64,000 nucleotides of DNA from NCBI GenBank assembly GCA_030544215.1, contig JARZZO010000006.1, positions 51,374,501 to 51,438,500 of the forward strand. The letters are read 5' to 3'. A model generated the notes under the pieces. The model was given only the letters and a program-made list of their open reading frames with translations. It did no database searches and was not told the origin of the DNA. This DNA comes from Zantedeschia hybrid cultivar. Lineage: Eukaryota; Streptophyta; Magnoliopsida; Alismatales; Araceae. Shown here piece after piece: positions 10,623-22,577 of this stretch. A program made the position numbers and the translations under genes. Within the stretch, counting starts at the first letter, position 1. Each line of letters begins with the position of its first letter.

Positions 10623-11287
10623 GAGAGAGAGAGAGTGCAGAGCTATGGAGGGGGAAAGAGAGTACAATAAAAAGAGAGAGAAAAATGGGACAGAAAGGAA
10701 CGCTGCCCAAAACCCTAGGGGGAGCATAAATTAAAAAGCAAGAGGGAGAGAGGAAGGAAAGAGGGAGCCTTTTTAAAAGGGGAGAGAGGATTTAAAATAA
10801 AGAAAGGAGGGAGAAAGGGAGGCGGCGGCTCCTCTTAGCAATTTTTGGGCAAAGGGTTAGGGCAACCCTTTTTGAGAATACAAATGGCCATTTTACCCCT
10901 GCTTCTTTTATTTTTCCAAAAAGACGGTTGCCCCTACTGAGATTTGAACCTTAGACCTCCCACAAGTCTCCAGAGACTTAACAACTACACTATAGCCTCT
11001 TCATGTCATGTTCACACAAAAATAAATATAAATTAGAGTTTTATTGTGAATAATATTACATTTATGTTGAAATAAATTTATTTATTATCTTGGTTTTGCC
11101 AAAAAATCGTAATGCATTATACTTCATTATTCACATGAAATAACAATGTTTTTAACTCAAAATTTAACAAAATTAGTACCGTTGGAATCGGTGCAAAATT
11201 ATCTATCATTTCATACTATTTTACACATAAAACTATGAGTATGATGCGTGCATTCGCCCTTTTTAATAATCAAAACTATCAACTTAT
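10623..11287. other. Unassigned interval between copia I and copia II
   Basis: Starts with about 230 bp of purine-rich sequence (GA tracts), then a tRNA-like block (separate entry), then AT-rich sequence with no open frame or domain I recognise. It is not similar to the copia LTRs by eye. It may be the older sequence into which copia I inserted. Confidence 0.5.
10930..11000 (-). repeat. tRNA-derived SINE-like block
   Basis: The minus strand reads GGCTATAGTGTAGTTGTTAAG (box A-like), then a short stem AAGTCTC/TGG/AGACTT, then GGTTCAAATCTCAG (box B-like, expected GGTTCRANNCC). Order and spacing are those of an RNA polymerase III internal promoter, and box B is followed by AGTAGGGGC. It does not fold as a full tRNA with an intact anticodon arm by eye, so a SINE head or tRNA pseudogene is likelier. 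The body would extend toward lower coordinates. Confidence 0.5.
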
Positions 11288-11620
11288 CATGAACCCAAAC
11301 GTCCTATAGGATCACATAGATTTGCTTGACCCAACGTAATCAAAGGTCTAGATTAAATTAAAGGGTTATTGAGAATAACTAGTTTAATTTACTTCTAAAT
11401 AGATTAGAAGTTAATGGATCTTAAAGTCATAGTGACTATGCACTTAGAGGATCACACACAATAGATTATTGCAGAATTGGGTATTATTGTTTGGACAAAT
11501 ATACAAAAGCCTAAGATTCTTTTGGGAAAAGAATTTATAAACGGCTTAAAAAGTATATGTACAAAAATACTAAGGGCATATATATAATATATGTATTATT
11601 AATCTTTTTTGACAAATAGG

Positions 11621-11690
<70 letters not shown>

Positions 11691-12134
11691 ATGCTTGAAG
11701 GAGAGGTAGTGAAAATAGGAGGTTCAAGCAGCCGTTTAAGCCATTCCTTTATATAAACCCTTTTCTCTCCAATGCAAACGATCTCTCCACCACCAAGAAC
11801 TTGCACTGCAAGTCTCTTCCCAAACCCTTCCCCACCTTTGCCGTCTAAGAGAAGGGTCTTGAGGTGGGACGTCCTGGGTGTTGTGCGGTTGGAGAAATTG
11901 CTACGAAGGGTCTGTGTGGATCTAACTCTAGAGGCCATACACTTGTGTGGCTCCATGCTTCTAGGAGTATGGCATCGAATTTAGCAGAACAACGTGTTCC
12001 ACACAAGGTGAAAATATGTTATCATGTTAGATCGTTTTGTTGCATCAACCAAAGCCCGAACTAGGTTTTGGGATCCCATTTTTGTTTGTTCTTCCATTGC
12101 GAATGAGATCCAGGGGTTTTGCGCAAACCTTGCA
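11288..12134 (+). repeat. Copia II 5' LTR, 5'-truncated
   Basis: Aligns by eye with the last 815 bp or so of the 3' LTR (from about 23413): shared ATGAACCCA, TTTGCTTGACCCAACGTAA, the (TA)n tract, GATGCTTGAAGGAGAGG and the end GCGCAAACCTTGCA against GCGAACCATACA. The first half of the LTR is missing; sequence left of about 11288 is unrelated. Confidence 0.75.
11623..11688. repeat. (TA)n microsatellite in copia II 5' LTR
   Basis: About 66 bp of almost pure TA. The equivalent tract in the 3' LTR (about 23747-23768) is near 22 bp. It has expanded or contracted since insertion. Confidence 0.9.
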
Positions 12135-12135
12135 G

Positions 12136-12147
12136 TGGTATTAAAGC
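12136..12147 (+). other. Primer binding site of copia II (degenerate)
   Basis: TGGTATTAAAGC lies one base after the LTR end. It is the initiator-Met type site TGGTATCAGAGC with two changes. Confidence 0.65.
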
Positions 12148-13449
12148 TAGGTTGAAGGCTCTAATCGATGGAACTTCGATGATCGATCTATGTTTTAGCA
12201 TCATGCTGGAATTTTTTGTGCGTTCTTCAATTTTAAGCCCCGAAGATGCAAATTTTTCTGTGACCGACATAGGGAGTCGGTTAAGTGCCTGCAAGTGAAC
12301 GGCGGGAAAGTTCACCATCAGACTCCTAGACAGTGGGTTGACCGCCATCCACAGGGGCATGGACGGTAGGCTAGGCTGCCTTCCACTTTGGACGGTGGGC
12401 TAGGCCACCATCCACAAGCATGTGGACGACGGGCTAGTCTGCCGTCAGGTACCGCTCTTATAGCACACTGTGTCGGTCCTCTTCAGCAGAGGAAACCGCC
12501 TTCTACGTGCCGTACACTACATCGGTCCAAAAAATTTGAATTTTTGAATTTTTAAGAGGTCATTAAAATTCAATTTTTGGGTTTTAAAATTATTGGATAA
12601 TTTTCAAAAATTGAAGTTTGAATTTAAGTGAAGGATATTCATTTAAATTTGATTTTTAATATTTAATCATTGGATGATTAATTTGAATTTAAATTCCATG
12701 TTTATCTCAATTATCTAGATTAATTGAATTCAATTTTGAAAAAATTCAAAATTAATAGTTGAATTTTTATTTTAAATTGATTTCTAAATACTCTTAATGT
12801 TTGGAATGATTCTATGCATGGATTATCACGATGATGCCCTATTTTGCTCTATGTTTGGATTAATTTTGAATGTTCCACTTAGATTTTAAAATTAACAAGA
12901 CCAAAATTTTTGTATTGCACAACCCATGGTTTCAATCTATGTATAAGGATTATTTTCAAAATAATCCATGTTTAATTTATATGATTGTGTGGAATGGTGG
13001 GTGATCATGGACTTAGAAATTGGCTCGGTTTGTTTGAGGCCTGCGAGCCTCCCTTCTCTCTATTTAATATCCAATGTAATTCTTGTAATTCTATATTCCT
13101 CGAATAAATGTATTCGCTCTTGAGGGCTTCTAAAAATTATTGGCATGTAATTCATTTTCCCAGCCTACGGGCCGTATAATTTTTGTAATTAATACTATGG
13201 ATAAAGCTTGAAGGAATGGAGGACAGACTGCGAGGATGATCTTGCTGCTTGGGAAGTAGATTAGATATCTCTGTAGCTTTAATTTAGAGTCCCATTAGGA
13301 TGATCGTTGTGATCTCCCATCCTATATGATTGAGGATCATATAGTTTGACCGCAAAATAGTGGATCTAACTAAGATAGAAAACTACATCTAAGTTAGAAA
13401 CTTGAACGCATACTAAAATATTGTCTTTAATTTTCCATCCAAATCACCA
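12148..13449 (+). other. Copia II leader, non-coding
   Basis: About 1.3 kb without coding signal. Between 12331 and 12447 there are about four 24-nt units such as GGACGGTGGGCTAGGCCACC followed by ATCC, each partly self-complementary. The remainder is AT-rich with runs of AATTTGAATTT-type sequence. Confidence 0.55.
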
Positions 13450-14628
13450 TATTGTTGTCACACCCCCTCCATAGCATCTTGGATACGAACAAGTTAATTG
13501 GACCCAACTATCAAGATTGGTTGTGCAACCTATGAATAGTCTTGACCGCCAAAAGGATTGTGTATGTGTTAGGCACGATTCAACTTGAGCCTCCAATTGA
13601 TGCCGAGGAGGGAGATCAAAAAATTACGCAAAAGGGTCGAAGGATTCTTCCCTTACTTAATGTTACATATTGGCCTCTATGGCTCCTAAGCTGCAGAGGC
13701 AATTTGAAAAGACTGATTGTAGAGCTATACTTCTCCAGCTATGCCAGCTCTTTGGGGAACAGGATAGGATAAAGATGTATGAGATATCCAAAAAGCCTTT
13801 CAGAACCAGGATGTCTGAGGGTACTTCAGTACAGGCTCATGTACTGAAAATGATGGAATGGATTGAGAGACTTAATGGGCTAGGATTCAAGTTGGATCTA
13901 TCTTGAACTTAGCATTGATCTCATTCTCCAGTCATTGCCTAAATCTTTTTCTCCCTTCATCATGAATTTTAACATGAATAGGATTGAGGTTTCCCTACCT
14001 GAACTTCTAAACATGTTAAAAAGTGCTGAAGAGACTATGTAGAAGGATAAACCATGCTCTATAATGGTTGTTGGTCAGACCAACAAGGAAAGGAAAGTCA
14101 CCTAGACACCTACCATCAAGAAGGGAAAGAAACAGACCAAAGGTAAAGAGATTGCCAAGGCAGGCAATGGTAGAGGCAAGAAGGATGAAAAAGAAAGTAA
14201 ACATTTTTGGTCTGGACAGATTGGACATTGGAAAAAGAATTGTAAGGTAATTATGAATGAAAGTATTTTTGTCATTTACTTAAATTTGTCTTTTATGAGA
14301 TCCACAACATGGGTATTGGATACTGGATGTGCATTTCATGTCTGCAATTCTTTGTAAGTGTTGACAAATAAAAGGAGAGTTGGCAAGAAGGAGATTGAAC
14401 TGAGGATGGGCAATGGAGCCTTGGTTGTTGTTAAAGCTGTGGGGACTACTCGTCTTAATTTACCTTCAGGGACAATTCTGGAATTAAGAGAGTGTTACTT
14501 TGTTCCAAAAATTATCAAAAATATTATTTCTATTTCTTCCTTCAACAATGTTGGTTACTCATTGACAATAACTAGTATTGGGTCTCTATCATTAATAATG
14601 GTTTGATCATTGTTAATGGGTATTTGTT
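13450..14628 (+). pseudogene. gag-pro: Copia II gag and protease (decayed)
   Basis: Gag begins near SILDTNKLIGPNYQDWL (about 13458). The UBN2/Retrotran_gag_2 region includes AHVLKMMEWIERL and LPKSFSPFIMNFN. The zinc knuckle near 14200 is damaged (first Cys positions lost; GQIGHWKKNC remains). The protease keeps WVLDTGCAFHVC at about 14314, followed by ELRMGNGALVVVKAVGT and LRECYFVPKIIKNIISIS. Stops and frameshifts occur near 13535, 14040, 14104, 14355 and 14605. Confidence 0.8.
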
Positions 14629-15700
14629 CAATGGATTATATGTATTAGATACATGTACTAATATTATGCAGGTTTCCAGTGCTAAGACAGAAGAAGTGAA
14701 TCCAGCATATCTTTGGCATTGCAGGCTTGGTCATGTGGGTGAGAAGAGGATTTATCACCTATGTTCAAATGGATACTTGAATCCATTTGAATTCAAATCA
14801 TTTGATACCAGTGAGTCATATCTCAAGGGGAAGATGACCAAAGCTCCTTTTAGTGGACATGATAAGAGGGTCGTTGACCTTCTCGAACTCATACACATGA
14901 ATGTATATGGACCCATGTCAACAAAAGCTAAAGGAGGACATCTTTACTTCATCTCTTTTATTGATGACTTCTCTAGGTATGGCTATTGTATTTGATGAGA
15001 TATAAATCACCAGCCATCGAGAAGTTTAAGGAATATAAGAATGAAGTTGAGAAGCAGACTAGTAAGGGTATCAAAACTCTTCGATCGGATCAAGGAGATG
15101 AATACTTAATTCATAAATTCACTTCTTACCTGAAAGACAATGGAACAATTTCTCAATAGACCCCACTGTATATACCATAACATAATGGTGTTTCCAAAAG
15201 GAGAAATAGGACCTTACTGGACATGGTTCATTCTATGATTTCTTTATCAGGATTACCTGTGTCTCTATAGGGTTATACCTTAGAGAAAGCAGCCTACTTG
15301 TTGAACATGGTTTCACATAAGACAGTTTCTTCCACACCATATGAGATATGGAAGGGAAGGAAACCAAACTTTAATTACAATAAAGTTTAGGGGTGACTTG
15401 CCCATGTAAAAAGGAAGGATGCAGATAAACTAGAGTCAAGAACAGACAAGTGTAGGTTTGTGGGATATCCAAAAGAGATTTTTAGATATTATTTCTATCA
15501 TCTCTCAGAGCAAAGGATCTTAGTGGCAAAGAGAGTTGTATTCCTAGAGAAGGAATATCTCTTCCAGAAAATAGTGAGAGTCAGATAGAATTGGACGAGG
15601 TCCATGAACCACAAATTGAGGACACAGTCTCATTAGATGAGACACCACCTTTAGAACTTACTCACCCTAAAACACAGACTTTACGAAGATCTGGTAGAGT
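14629..15700 (+). pseudogene. int: Copia II integrase (decayed)
   Basis: The GAG_pre-integrase block contains LWHCRLGHVGEKRIYHL, followed by the zinc-binding linker with KAPFSGH. The integrase core begins LLELIHMNVYGPMS (expected Asp replaced by Asn) and includes FISFIDDFSRYGY, LRSDQGDEY and HNGVSKRRNRTLLDMV. Stops near 14993, 15160, 15268 and 15390 break the frame. The C-terminal part includes RFVGYPKEIFRYYFY. Confidence 0.78.
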
Positions 15701-15829
15701 GCTTAGAGAACCTAAGGGGTATGTTGGACATGTCTCTAACAATTCGTCTAAGGTACAAATAATGAGGATGATGATCCTTAGTCCTATCAAGAGGCAATTC
15801 TTAATTTTGACTCCGAGAAATGAAAGAGG

Positions 15830-16648
15830 CTATGGATTCGGAAATCCATTCCACCATGTATGCCAACCAAGTTTGGAACTTGGTTGACATACCCTAAGGG
15901 AAAGTCCCTATCGGCTGCAAATAGATCTTCAAAAGGAAGATCATAGCAGATGGACAAAGTGACACTTATAAGACTCGACTAGTGGCAAAGGGGTATCGTC
16001 AAAGATACATAATTGATTATGATGAAACTTTTTCACTAGTGGCAATGATAAAGTCAATCAAAATCCTCCTTGCCATTGCAACATACCTAGATTATGAGAT
16101 CTAACAGATAGATGTGAAGACAACCTTCCTTAATTGAAACCTGTCAGAAGAGGCGTACATGGTACAGCCAGATGGATTCACATCTAAGGAGCAATCCAAT
16201 AAGATATGCAAGCTTTAGAAATCCATTTATACATTAAAGAAGGTGTCTCTAAGTTAGAATTTAAGATTTAGTGAGGCTATCAAATCTTTCGACTTCATTC
16301 GAAATGAAGACAAACCCTGTGTTTACAAGAAGGTCAGTAGGAGCTAAGTGAACTTCTTGGTCCTCTATGTTGATGACATCTTACTCATCAGGAATGATGT
16401 AGGAATGTTGACATCAACAAAGTATTGGTTACCTAAGACCTTCTCTATGAAGGATTTGGGAGAAGCATCTTATGTGCTAGGCATTAGGATTTATCATGAT
16501 AGATCAAAAAAGATGCTGGGATTGTCCCAATCTATGTACATAGATAGTATACTCAGAAGATTCCAATTGGAAAATTTCAAAAGATGCCTTATTCCTATGA
16601 GACATGGAATTTACCTATCTAAGGGTATGGCCCCTAGAACACCTAAGG
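15830..16648 (+). pseudogene. rt: Copia II reverse transcriptase, N-terminal part (decayed)
   Basis: Recognisable blocks: ANQVWNLVDIP, KVPIGCK, TRLVAKGYRQR, YDETFSLVAMIKSI, IDVKTTFLN, AYMVQPDGFTSK, FDFIRNEDKPCVYKK, catalytic LYVDDILLIRND (about 16358) and KDLGEASYVLGIRIYHD. There are many stops (e.g. near 15891, 16104, 16218 and 16346). It ends at the TAAGG target duplication of the solo LTR, and the coding trace resumes at 19350. Confidence 0.82.
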
Positions 16649-19349
16649 TGTAACGACCCGCCATCCTATGACCGGAGACCCGATCACTAAATGGATGTCG
16701 GACCATTAACTGCGGGTTCGCACCCGGATCTCACACAACGCATCTGGAGGAGTAAGCATTAAACAAGGCTAAATATAACATTCACACGGACTATAAAGAG
16801 ATTACAAGCGCGCGGGAAGGAAGATAACAATGTCCGTATACAGTCCAACAACAATAACATGGTCCAACAAATTAAATAAGTACAGGCAGAAGCAAAGTAC
16901 AAAAACAACGGGGCATACCCCAGAACTGAGATAGCTGCTGGTCCGCACACCAAGGAGACACCACACGCCGCCACACGCCACGAGGCCCACACCTGAAACC
17001 GCAGGGAGTGAGCCACACCAGAATTGGGCTCAGTAGGGATCATCCGATCCCCGCCTCCCACTCACACACCCACAAGTGCAATAATATAGATATATGGCAA
17101 TTAAATAAAGCAGTAAACATAGCTCCCAAAATCTGATATGAAACGCACGCACAAGCAATGTAGCAGGAACAGTTCTAAGTAATCCGAATAACCCAACACA
17201 ATGCCACGACTCATAACCAAGGTCCAATGAAGCGACCAAACCACACTGTCAACCGCAGACAACGTCGCCTCACAACACCACCAACACTCACGCATGTCCG
17301 CCCCTATAGTGTTCCGGGGCACCGCAGGGTGAGGCAGTGAGTCAAACTAGGACTAACTGGGACCAGTGAACCACCACTGCCCAGCTACGTGTGCACACAA
17401 GCAGTCTAGACTACTGTCCTACCGACCGGACTTCCTCCACGCCAAGCCTCGGCGCTTCAGGAGGGCCCTGGGGACCGGCGAAACCCCCGTCAAGCCGAAG
17501 CTATAGGGACTACCCACAACCCTAACCTCCCGGGCTGCGTCAGGCCAAAGGGCAAAGGGTACCACTCGCGACCTTGATCACAGGTCACATCAGGCCCAGT
17601 GTGTAAGGGGTAAAACAACTCCAACAGTACCACAACTAGCTCCACAGCAAGAAACGCGCCGGAAGCTATCACGACAAACAGGGAAAACCCCAAACCGCTG
17701 AGACCAAACAGCAACCCCTCGGATAGCGCACTGGCTACTCTGGCCCGACGGGCTCAAGGTGGTTCTGTCTCCCTCAGCCAAAGGTGGAAACATAACATGT
17801 ACCACTCCCCCACCGGTATGGCAACAATGCCACACAGACACCAAGGCCCTCCCACTTCGGCACAAGGTGACAACCGTAAACCACCGCTGATCCAATTCCA
17901 CAATTGTATAAGCACACACACATGATATGATTCCATTCACGCAGCAAACCTCAGCCTCGATGTACAACCTAAAGCATGCATTTGTTGAACCATCTAACAG
18001 TGAAACATGTATTAATAACAAGAGTTAATGAAGTTCTGCCTTGAATTGCGTCGCCCGAGGCCGACGCCATTCAAGTCCCTCAAACTGGTTCATTAAAACC
18101 CGGCCTCAGATTATGGCTTAAAACGCGTCGTCCTGGGAAGCCGCCTTTTAGAAAGGCGTCACTGTCCTCAGACGCCATTCACATCAGAACCTAAAACTTG
18201 CAGAAAACTCAGTCGGGGTGATTTCTGCCTAAATGGCGTCGTGCTAGCCCGTCGCCATTCTAAATGGCGTCGTCCAGGCAAGACGTCATTTAGTGCTTGA
18301 ACCCCAGACTGACAGAACCTCAAATGGGACGATTTCTGCTTAAATGGCGTCGTGCAGGACCGTCGCCATTCTAAATGGCGTCGTGCTGGCACGACGTCAT
18401 TTAACGCCAGAAACCTGGTTCCGCAGCTCTACCCGAGGGTTCCCCTTTTCACCCCCAAATGCCCCAAAACGCACCGAAACAGAAGAGGAAGAGGGGAAAT
18501 CAACTACCATGCGAGAACTCATAAATCCACATTCATAAACACAACCATATCACTATGAAAAACCCCCTAAACATGCTCATTCTACCCCAAACACATCATG
18601 CTACACCATGGAAATCACGGGCAAGATAACTATAATCCATGCAAGGTTCGTCCCCCTACCAATCTCTTGAACTCCTCCGGGCTCCGCGCCGCCAAACCGT
18701 CGCACCGCAGACCGCCGCCGGTACCCCGAGGACGTCGCCACTCCGCGGGAACGTCGGCCGCCGTCCGGAGAATGGAACGCCGCGAAGGAAGTGGTGGTGG
18801 TAATGGTGAGAGGTAGAGAGGTAGTGGAGTGGTGGAAGAGGAAGAGAGGGAAAGGGAAGGGAAGGAGGGTCGGAGGGGCGGAGAGGGCGAGGAGAGAGAG
18901 TGGGGAGGCGAGAATGAGGGAAAAAAGGGAAGGCTCGCGGGGTCAATCTGAAACTGGCTAAAATGCGTCGACCGAGACAGACGCCTATCAGATGATAGGA
19001 CCCGCCGTATTGACAGCGCTCTGAAACGCGTCGCTCATTACGGACGCCGTTCAGATGACAGGACCAGCACCGTACACTGACATCGCAGGGTCGCAGTCCG
19101 AATGGCGTCGTTCATCATGGACGCCGTTCAGACGACAAGACAGGGGCCGTACTCTCGCGGCCCGAAACCCGCCCACGTGGCACAACAGCAACAGACTTAA
19201 ATGGCGTCCACCCAGCAAGACGTCGTTTGAAAGGCGTCGTGCAGGACAGACGTCATTCAGTCAAAATTCTCAAGACCCCTCAGGGTCCAAACCAGGGGAT
19301 CCGGCCCGAACCCGACTCGAATACTGAACCCAAAACCTCAGTCCTTACA
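16649..19349 (-). repeat. Family G solo LTR, subfamily A (2701 bp), TSD TAAGG
   Basis: Complete from TGTAACGACCCGCCATCC to CAGTCCTTACA, nearly the same length as the LTR at 2629-5341. It is flanked by TAAGG at 16644-16648 and 19350-19354. It has dyads near 18040-18410 and 18960-19260, a pyrimidine-rich tract on the minus strand at about 18780-18920, and one CCCACGTGGCAC G-box near 19172. It splits copia II between RT and RNase H. Confidence 0.94.
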
Positions 19350-20085
19350 TAAGGAAGTAGCACACATGAGTCGAGCACCCTATGCCTCAGCGATAGGGTC
19401 GATAATGTATGCCATGTTATGTACTCGTCCTAATGTAGCTAATGCTTTGAGCATTGCTAGTATATATCAGAGCGATCCAGGCGATTAGTACTAGCAAACA
19501 ATGAAATGCATCCTTAAGTACTTGAGAAGGACTAAGGATCTTTTTTTTCTATATAGAGGAGAAGAGGACTTGCAACTGAGAGCATACACAGACTCTAGTT
19601 TCCAGTCCAATCCTGATGATAGCAAATCTATGTCTGGATTTACATTCATGCTAAATGGAGGGACAGTCAGTTGGAGGAGCTCCAAATAGGAAATGACTGC
19701 AGATTCAACGACAGACGCAACATATATAGCTGCAGCTGAACCTGCCATGGAGGTTGTCTAGACAAAGAAATTCATCTCGGAACTTAACGTAGTTCCTAGC
19801 ATATCAGCTCCCATCCCATTATTTTGTGATAATAATGGGGCCATTGCCCAGGCGAAGGAACCTAGGTCTCACCAAAGGTTGAAGCATATTCTGAGACGCT
19901 TCTACCTTATTCAAGAGATTACTGTACGGGGAGATGTAGTGGTAGACGAAGAAATTCATCTCGGAACTTAACGTAGTTCCTAGCATATCAGCTCCCATCC
20001 CATTATTTTGTTATAATAATGGGGCCATCGCCCAGGTGAAGGAGCCTAGGTCTCACCAAAGGTTGAAGCATATTTTGAGACGCTT
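19350..20085 (+). pseudogene. rnh: Copia II RT end and RNase H with a 184-bp tandem duplication
   Basis: Follows on from 16648: RAPYASAIGSIMYAMLCTRP, then MKCILKYLRRTKDLF, YTDSSFQSNPDDSKSMSGF, IAAAEPAME, LFCDNNGAIAQAKEPRSHQ and KHILRRFYLIQEI. A tandem copy begins near 19945, with each base offset 184 from the first copy. Since 184 is not a multiple of 3, the second copy is out of frame. Its continuation lies beyond the solo LTR, from 22404. Confidence 0.82.
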
Positions 20086-22398
20086 TGTAAGGATCGAGAC
20101 TTTCGGATCCGGTTTTCGGGGTCGGACCCTGTAGTTCTGGCCCTAGTGGGGGCTGAGGCCCTGTGACGTTTCGCGTCAAGACCTCGAGACGCGTTTTGAA
20201 CGGCGTCCACCGTTGCAGACGCGTTTTAGGTTCTGCCACGTGGGCTGGCTTTGGGCCGCGAGAGTACGGCCCTGTCGTGTCGTATGAACGGCGTCCGCAT
20301 GGGACGATGCCGTTCAGACTGCGACTCTGGGATTGTCAGAGTACGGCCGTGACATGTCTCCTGAACGGCGTCTGTGTAGAACGACGCATATCAGAGTCCT
20401 GTCAGAGCGGCCGTCACGTCACCTGTTAGGCGTCTGCCTATGTCGACGCGTTTTAGCCAGTCTCTGGTTAACCCCGCGAGCCCTCCTTCTTTCCCTCATT
20501 TTCTTCCTCCTCTCTTTCTCTCCTCCCTTCCGGCGATCCCGACGGCAGCCCCTTCTCCTCCCTCTTTTCCTCCCACCATTTCATCCTTCCCTCCACTCCA
20601 TCCCCTACCTAGCTCCCACCACTACCACCTCCACTTTCACTGCGGCGTTTTACTCTCCGGACGGCGGCCGACGTCACGGTGGAGTAAGGACGAGTCAGGT
20701 GGACGGCTTGAAGCTTGGAGGAGTTCAAGTAACCGGTAGGGTGACGATTCCCATAGCGTTTTATGTTTAAACCATGATTCTCCCTCTTAAAGCATGTTTT
20801 AGATCTATGGTTTTGGGAGGTAGAACAAGCATGTTTAGGAGCTCTTCTTGATGAAATGGGGGATTTCTATGAATATGGATTCGTGATGTTTGGGTTTGCA
20901 TCTCTTTCTCCTCCGTTTGGGTGATTTTGGGGTTTTTGGGGATGAAAAGGGGAGCCCTCGGGCTCATGACAGATCTGGTTCCTGGGGTTGAAAGACATCG
21001 TGCATGGACGACGCCTTTTTGAAGGGCGTCGGGCCGTCATGACGCCTTTTAAACAAGAACTGCTTTACTGAGGCTCTGTCGGTTCAGGGATTCTGGGACT
21101 AAAAGACGTCATGGGTGGGCGACGCGATTCGTAATAGCGTCGGGTAACCATGACGCCTTTTAAGACAGAAATCCTATGATTAATGTTTTCTGCAAATCCT
21201 GGATTTCTGTGCTAAATGGCGTCTAAGGATGTTGACGCCTTTCAAAAGGCGACCGCTGGTGTCGACGCCTTTTAGGCCAGATTCTGAGGCCGGTGTTTCA
21301 TGAACCAGTACAGGGAGCTTGAATGGCGTCGGCCATGGGCGATGCGATTCAAGACTGAACTACACTAATTCATGCCAGTAAAATGTGTTCATACTGCTAG
21401 ATAGTTGGTTAATGCATGTTTTAGTGCACTCGATAATGATGGATTCTTCATGACCGGATGGCACTGCGTTGTGTGTCGTGCGATCGCGGGCTTTTCACGT
21501 GACCGGATCGTACTGTGCCGGGTTTTTTGTTACTGTGGACCTAGAGTGACAGTTGTAGCGCTTTATCACCCTGTGCTGGTGTGGGTGGAGCACAGCGCCG
21601 GTGGGGGCGTGGGCGGGGTGACGCCTAGTGAGAGAGGGTCACCTGGTGAACCCCGGGGTCAGCTAGTACCGGTGTGGGTGTGGTACTTTCGGAGTGTCAC
21701 TCGTGCTGAGGGAAGGAGTAACCACCTGAGCCAGTTGGGCCGGAGTAGCTAGAGTGCTATCCGAGGGGTTACTGCTTGGCCTCAGCGGGTCGATGTTTTC
21801 CCCACTGTTGTTTGTGTGGTTGGCGTGTTATATCGAGACAGCGGTTGTGGGTTCCCTAGTCGTCTGGTTTAGAAATATGCATGTTTAATACATTTCGATT
21901 GCATGTGATTCGCATTGAGATCTAGGAATAGTAATTACCACTGTACTTGTTACTTTACCGTCAGCTATATTTTTCACTTGTGGGTGTGTGCGTGGGCAGT
22001 GGGGATCGAAGGATCCCTACTGAGTCTTGTCTTTGAGACTCACCCCTGCGGTTTTCAGATGAGGACTCCCGGCAGACCTAGCAAGGAGAGTGCGGCTGTG
22101 TGTTGAGCGCCGTCAGCTGTTATTCCGGGGTATGCCCCGACGTAGTTGTTATTTTATTTCTGGCCTGTATGTTTAATTATTCCTTTTCTGTTGGAGTATG
22201 TAATTATTTGCTGTATCGAGTCGCATTGTAACAACTTTTAATTCCTGCATTTTCCTTTCATTTCAATGCGATGTGAATGTTTAGCTTAGTTTATTATTTA
22301 TTTCCCAGACTTACTTAGATCCTGGTTTGGTTCCAAATTAATGATTCGGTACCCATTTAGTAATCGGATCCCCGATTATAGGGTGGCGGGTCGTTACA
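20086..22398 (+). repeat. Family G solo LTR, subfamily B, plus orientation (2313 bp), TSD CGCTT
   Basis: Reads TGTAAGGATCGAGAC to GGTGGCGGGTCGTTACA in the plus sense, opposite to the copies at 8154, 16649 and 42398. It is flanked by CGCTT at 20081-20085 and 22399-22403. It shows dyads upstream (20170-20460) and downstream (20990-21355) of the pyrimidine-rich tract (20480-20640), the same layout as the other LTRs. Confidence 0.93.
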
Positions 22399-22403
22399 CG
22401 CTT

Positions 22404-22557
22404 CCACCTGATTTGAGAGATTGTTGCACGGGGAGAAGTAGTGATAGAACATTTACCATCAGAAGACAATATTGCAGATCCATTAACTAAGCCTTTGTCA
22501 CAGATTGTGTTTGAGTGTCATCGGGATAAGATGGGCCTCAAGACTGTGAGCAATTGA
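22404..22557 (+). pseudogene. rnh: Copia II RNase H, C-terminal end
   Basis: Resumes after the CGCTT duplication: motifs PSEDNIADPLTKPLSQ and CHRDKMGLK, ending at a stop (TGA, 22555-22557) just before the polypurine tract AGTGGGAGAT. It belongs to the second copy of the tandem duplication at 19945. Confidence 0.75.
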
Positions 22558-22577
22558 CTATAGTACAAGTGGGAGAT

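Noticed and set aside
10623..10860. Purine-rich stretch as a host gene 5' leader
   Set aside because: No open frame, start context or domain follows on either strand.
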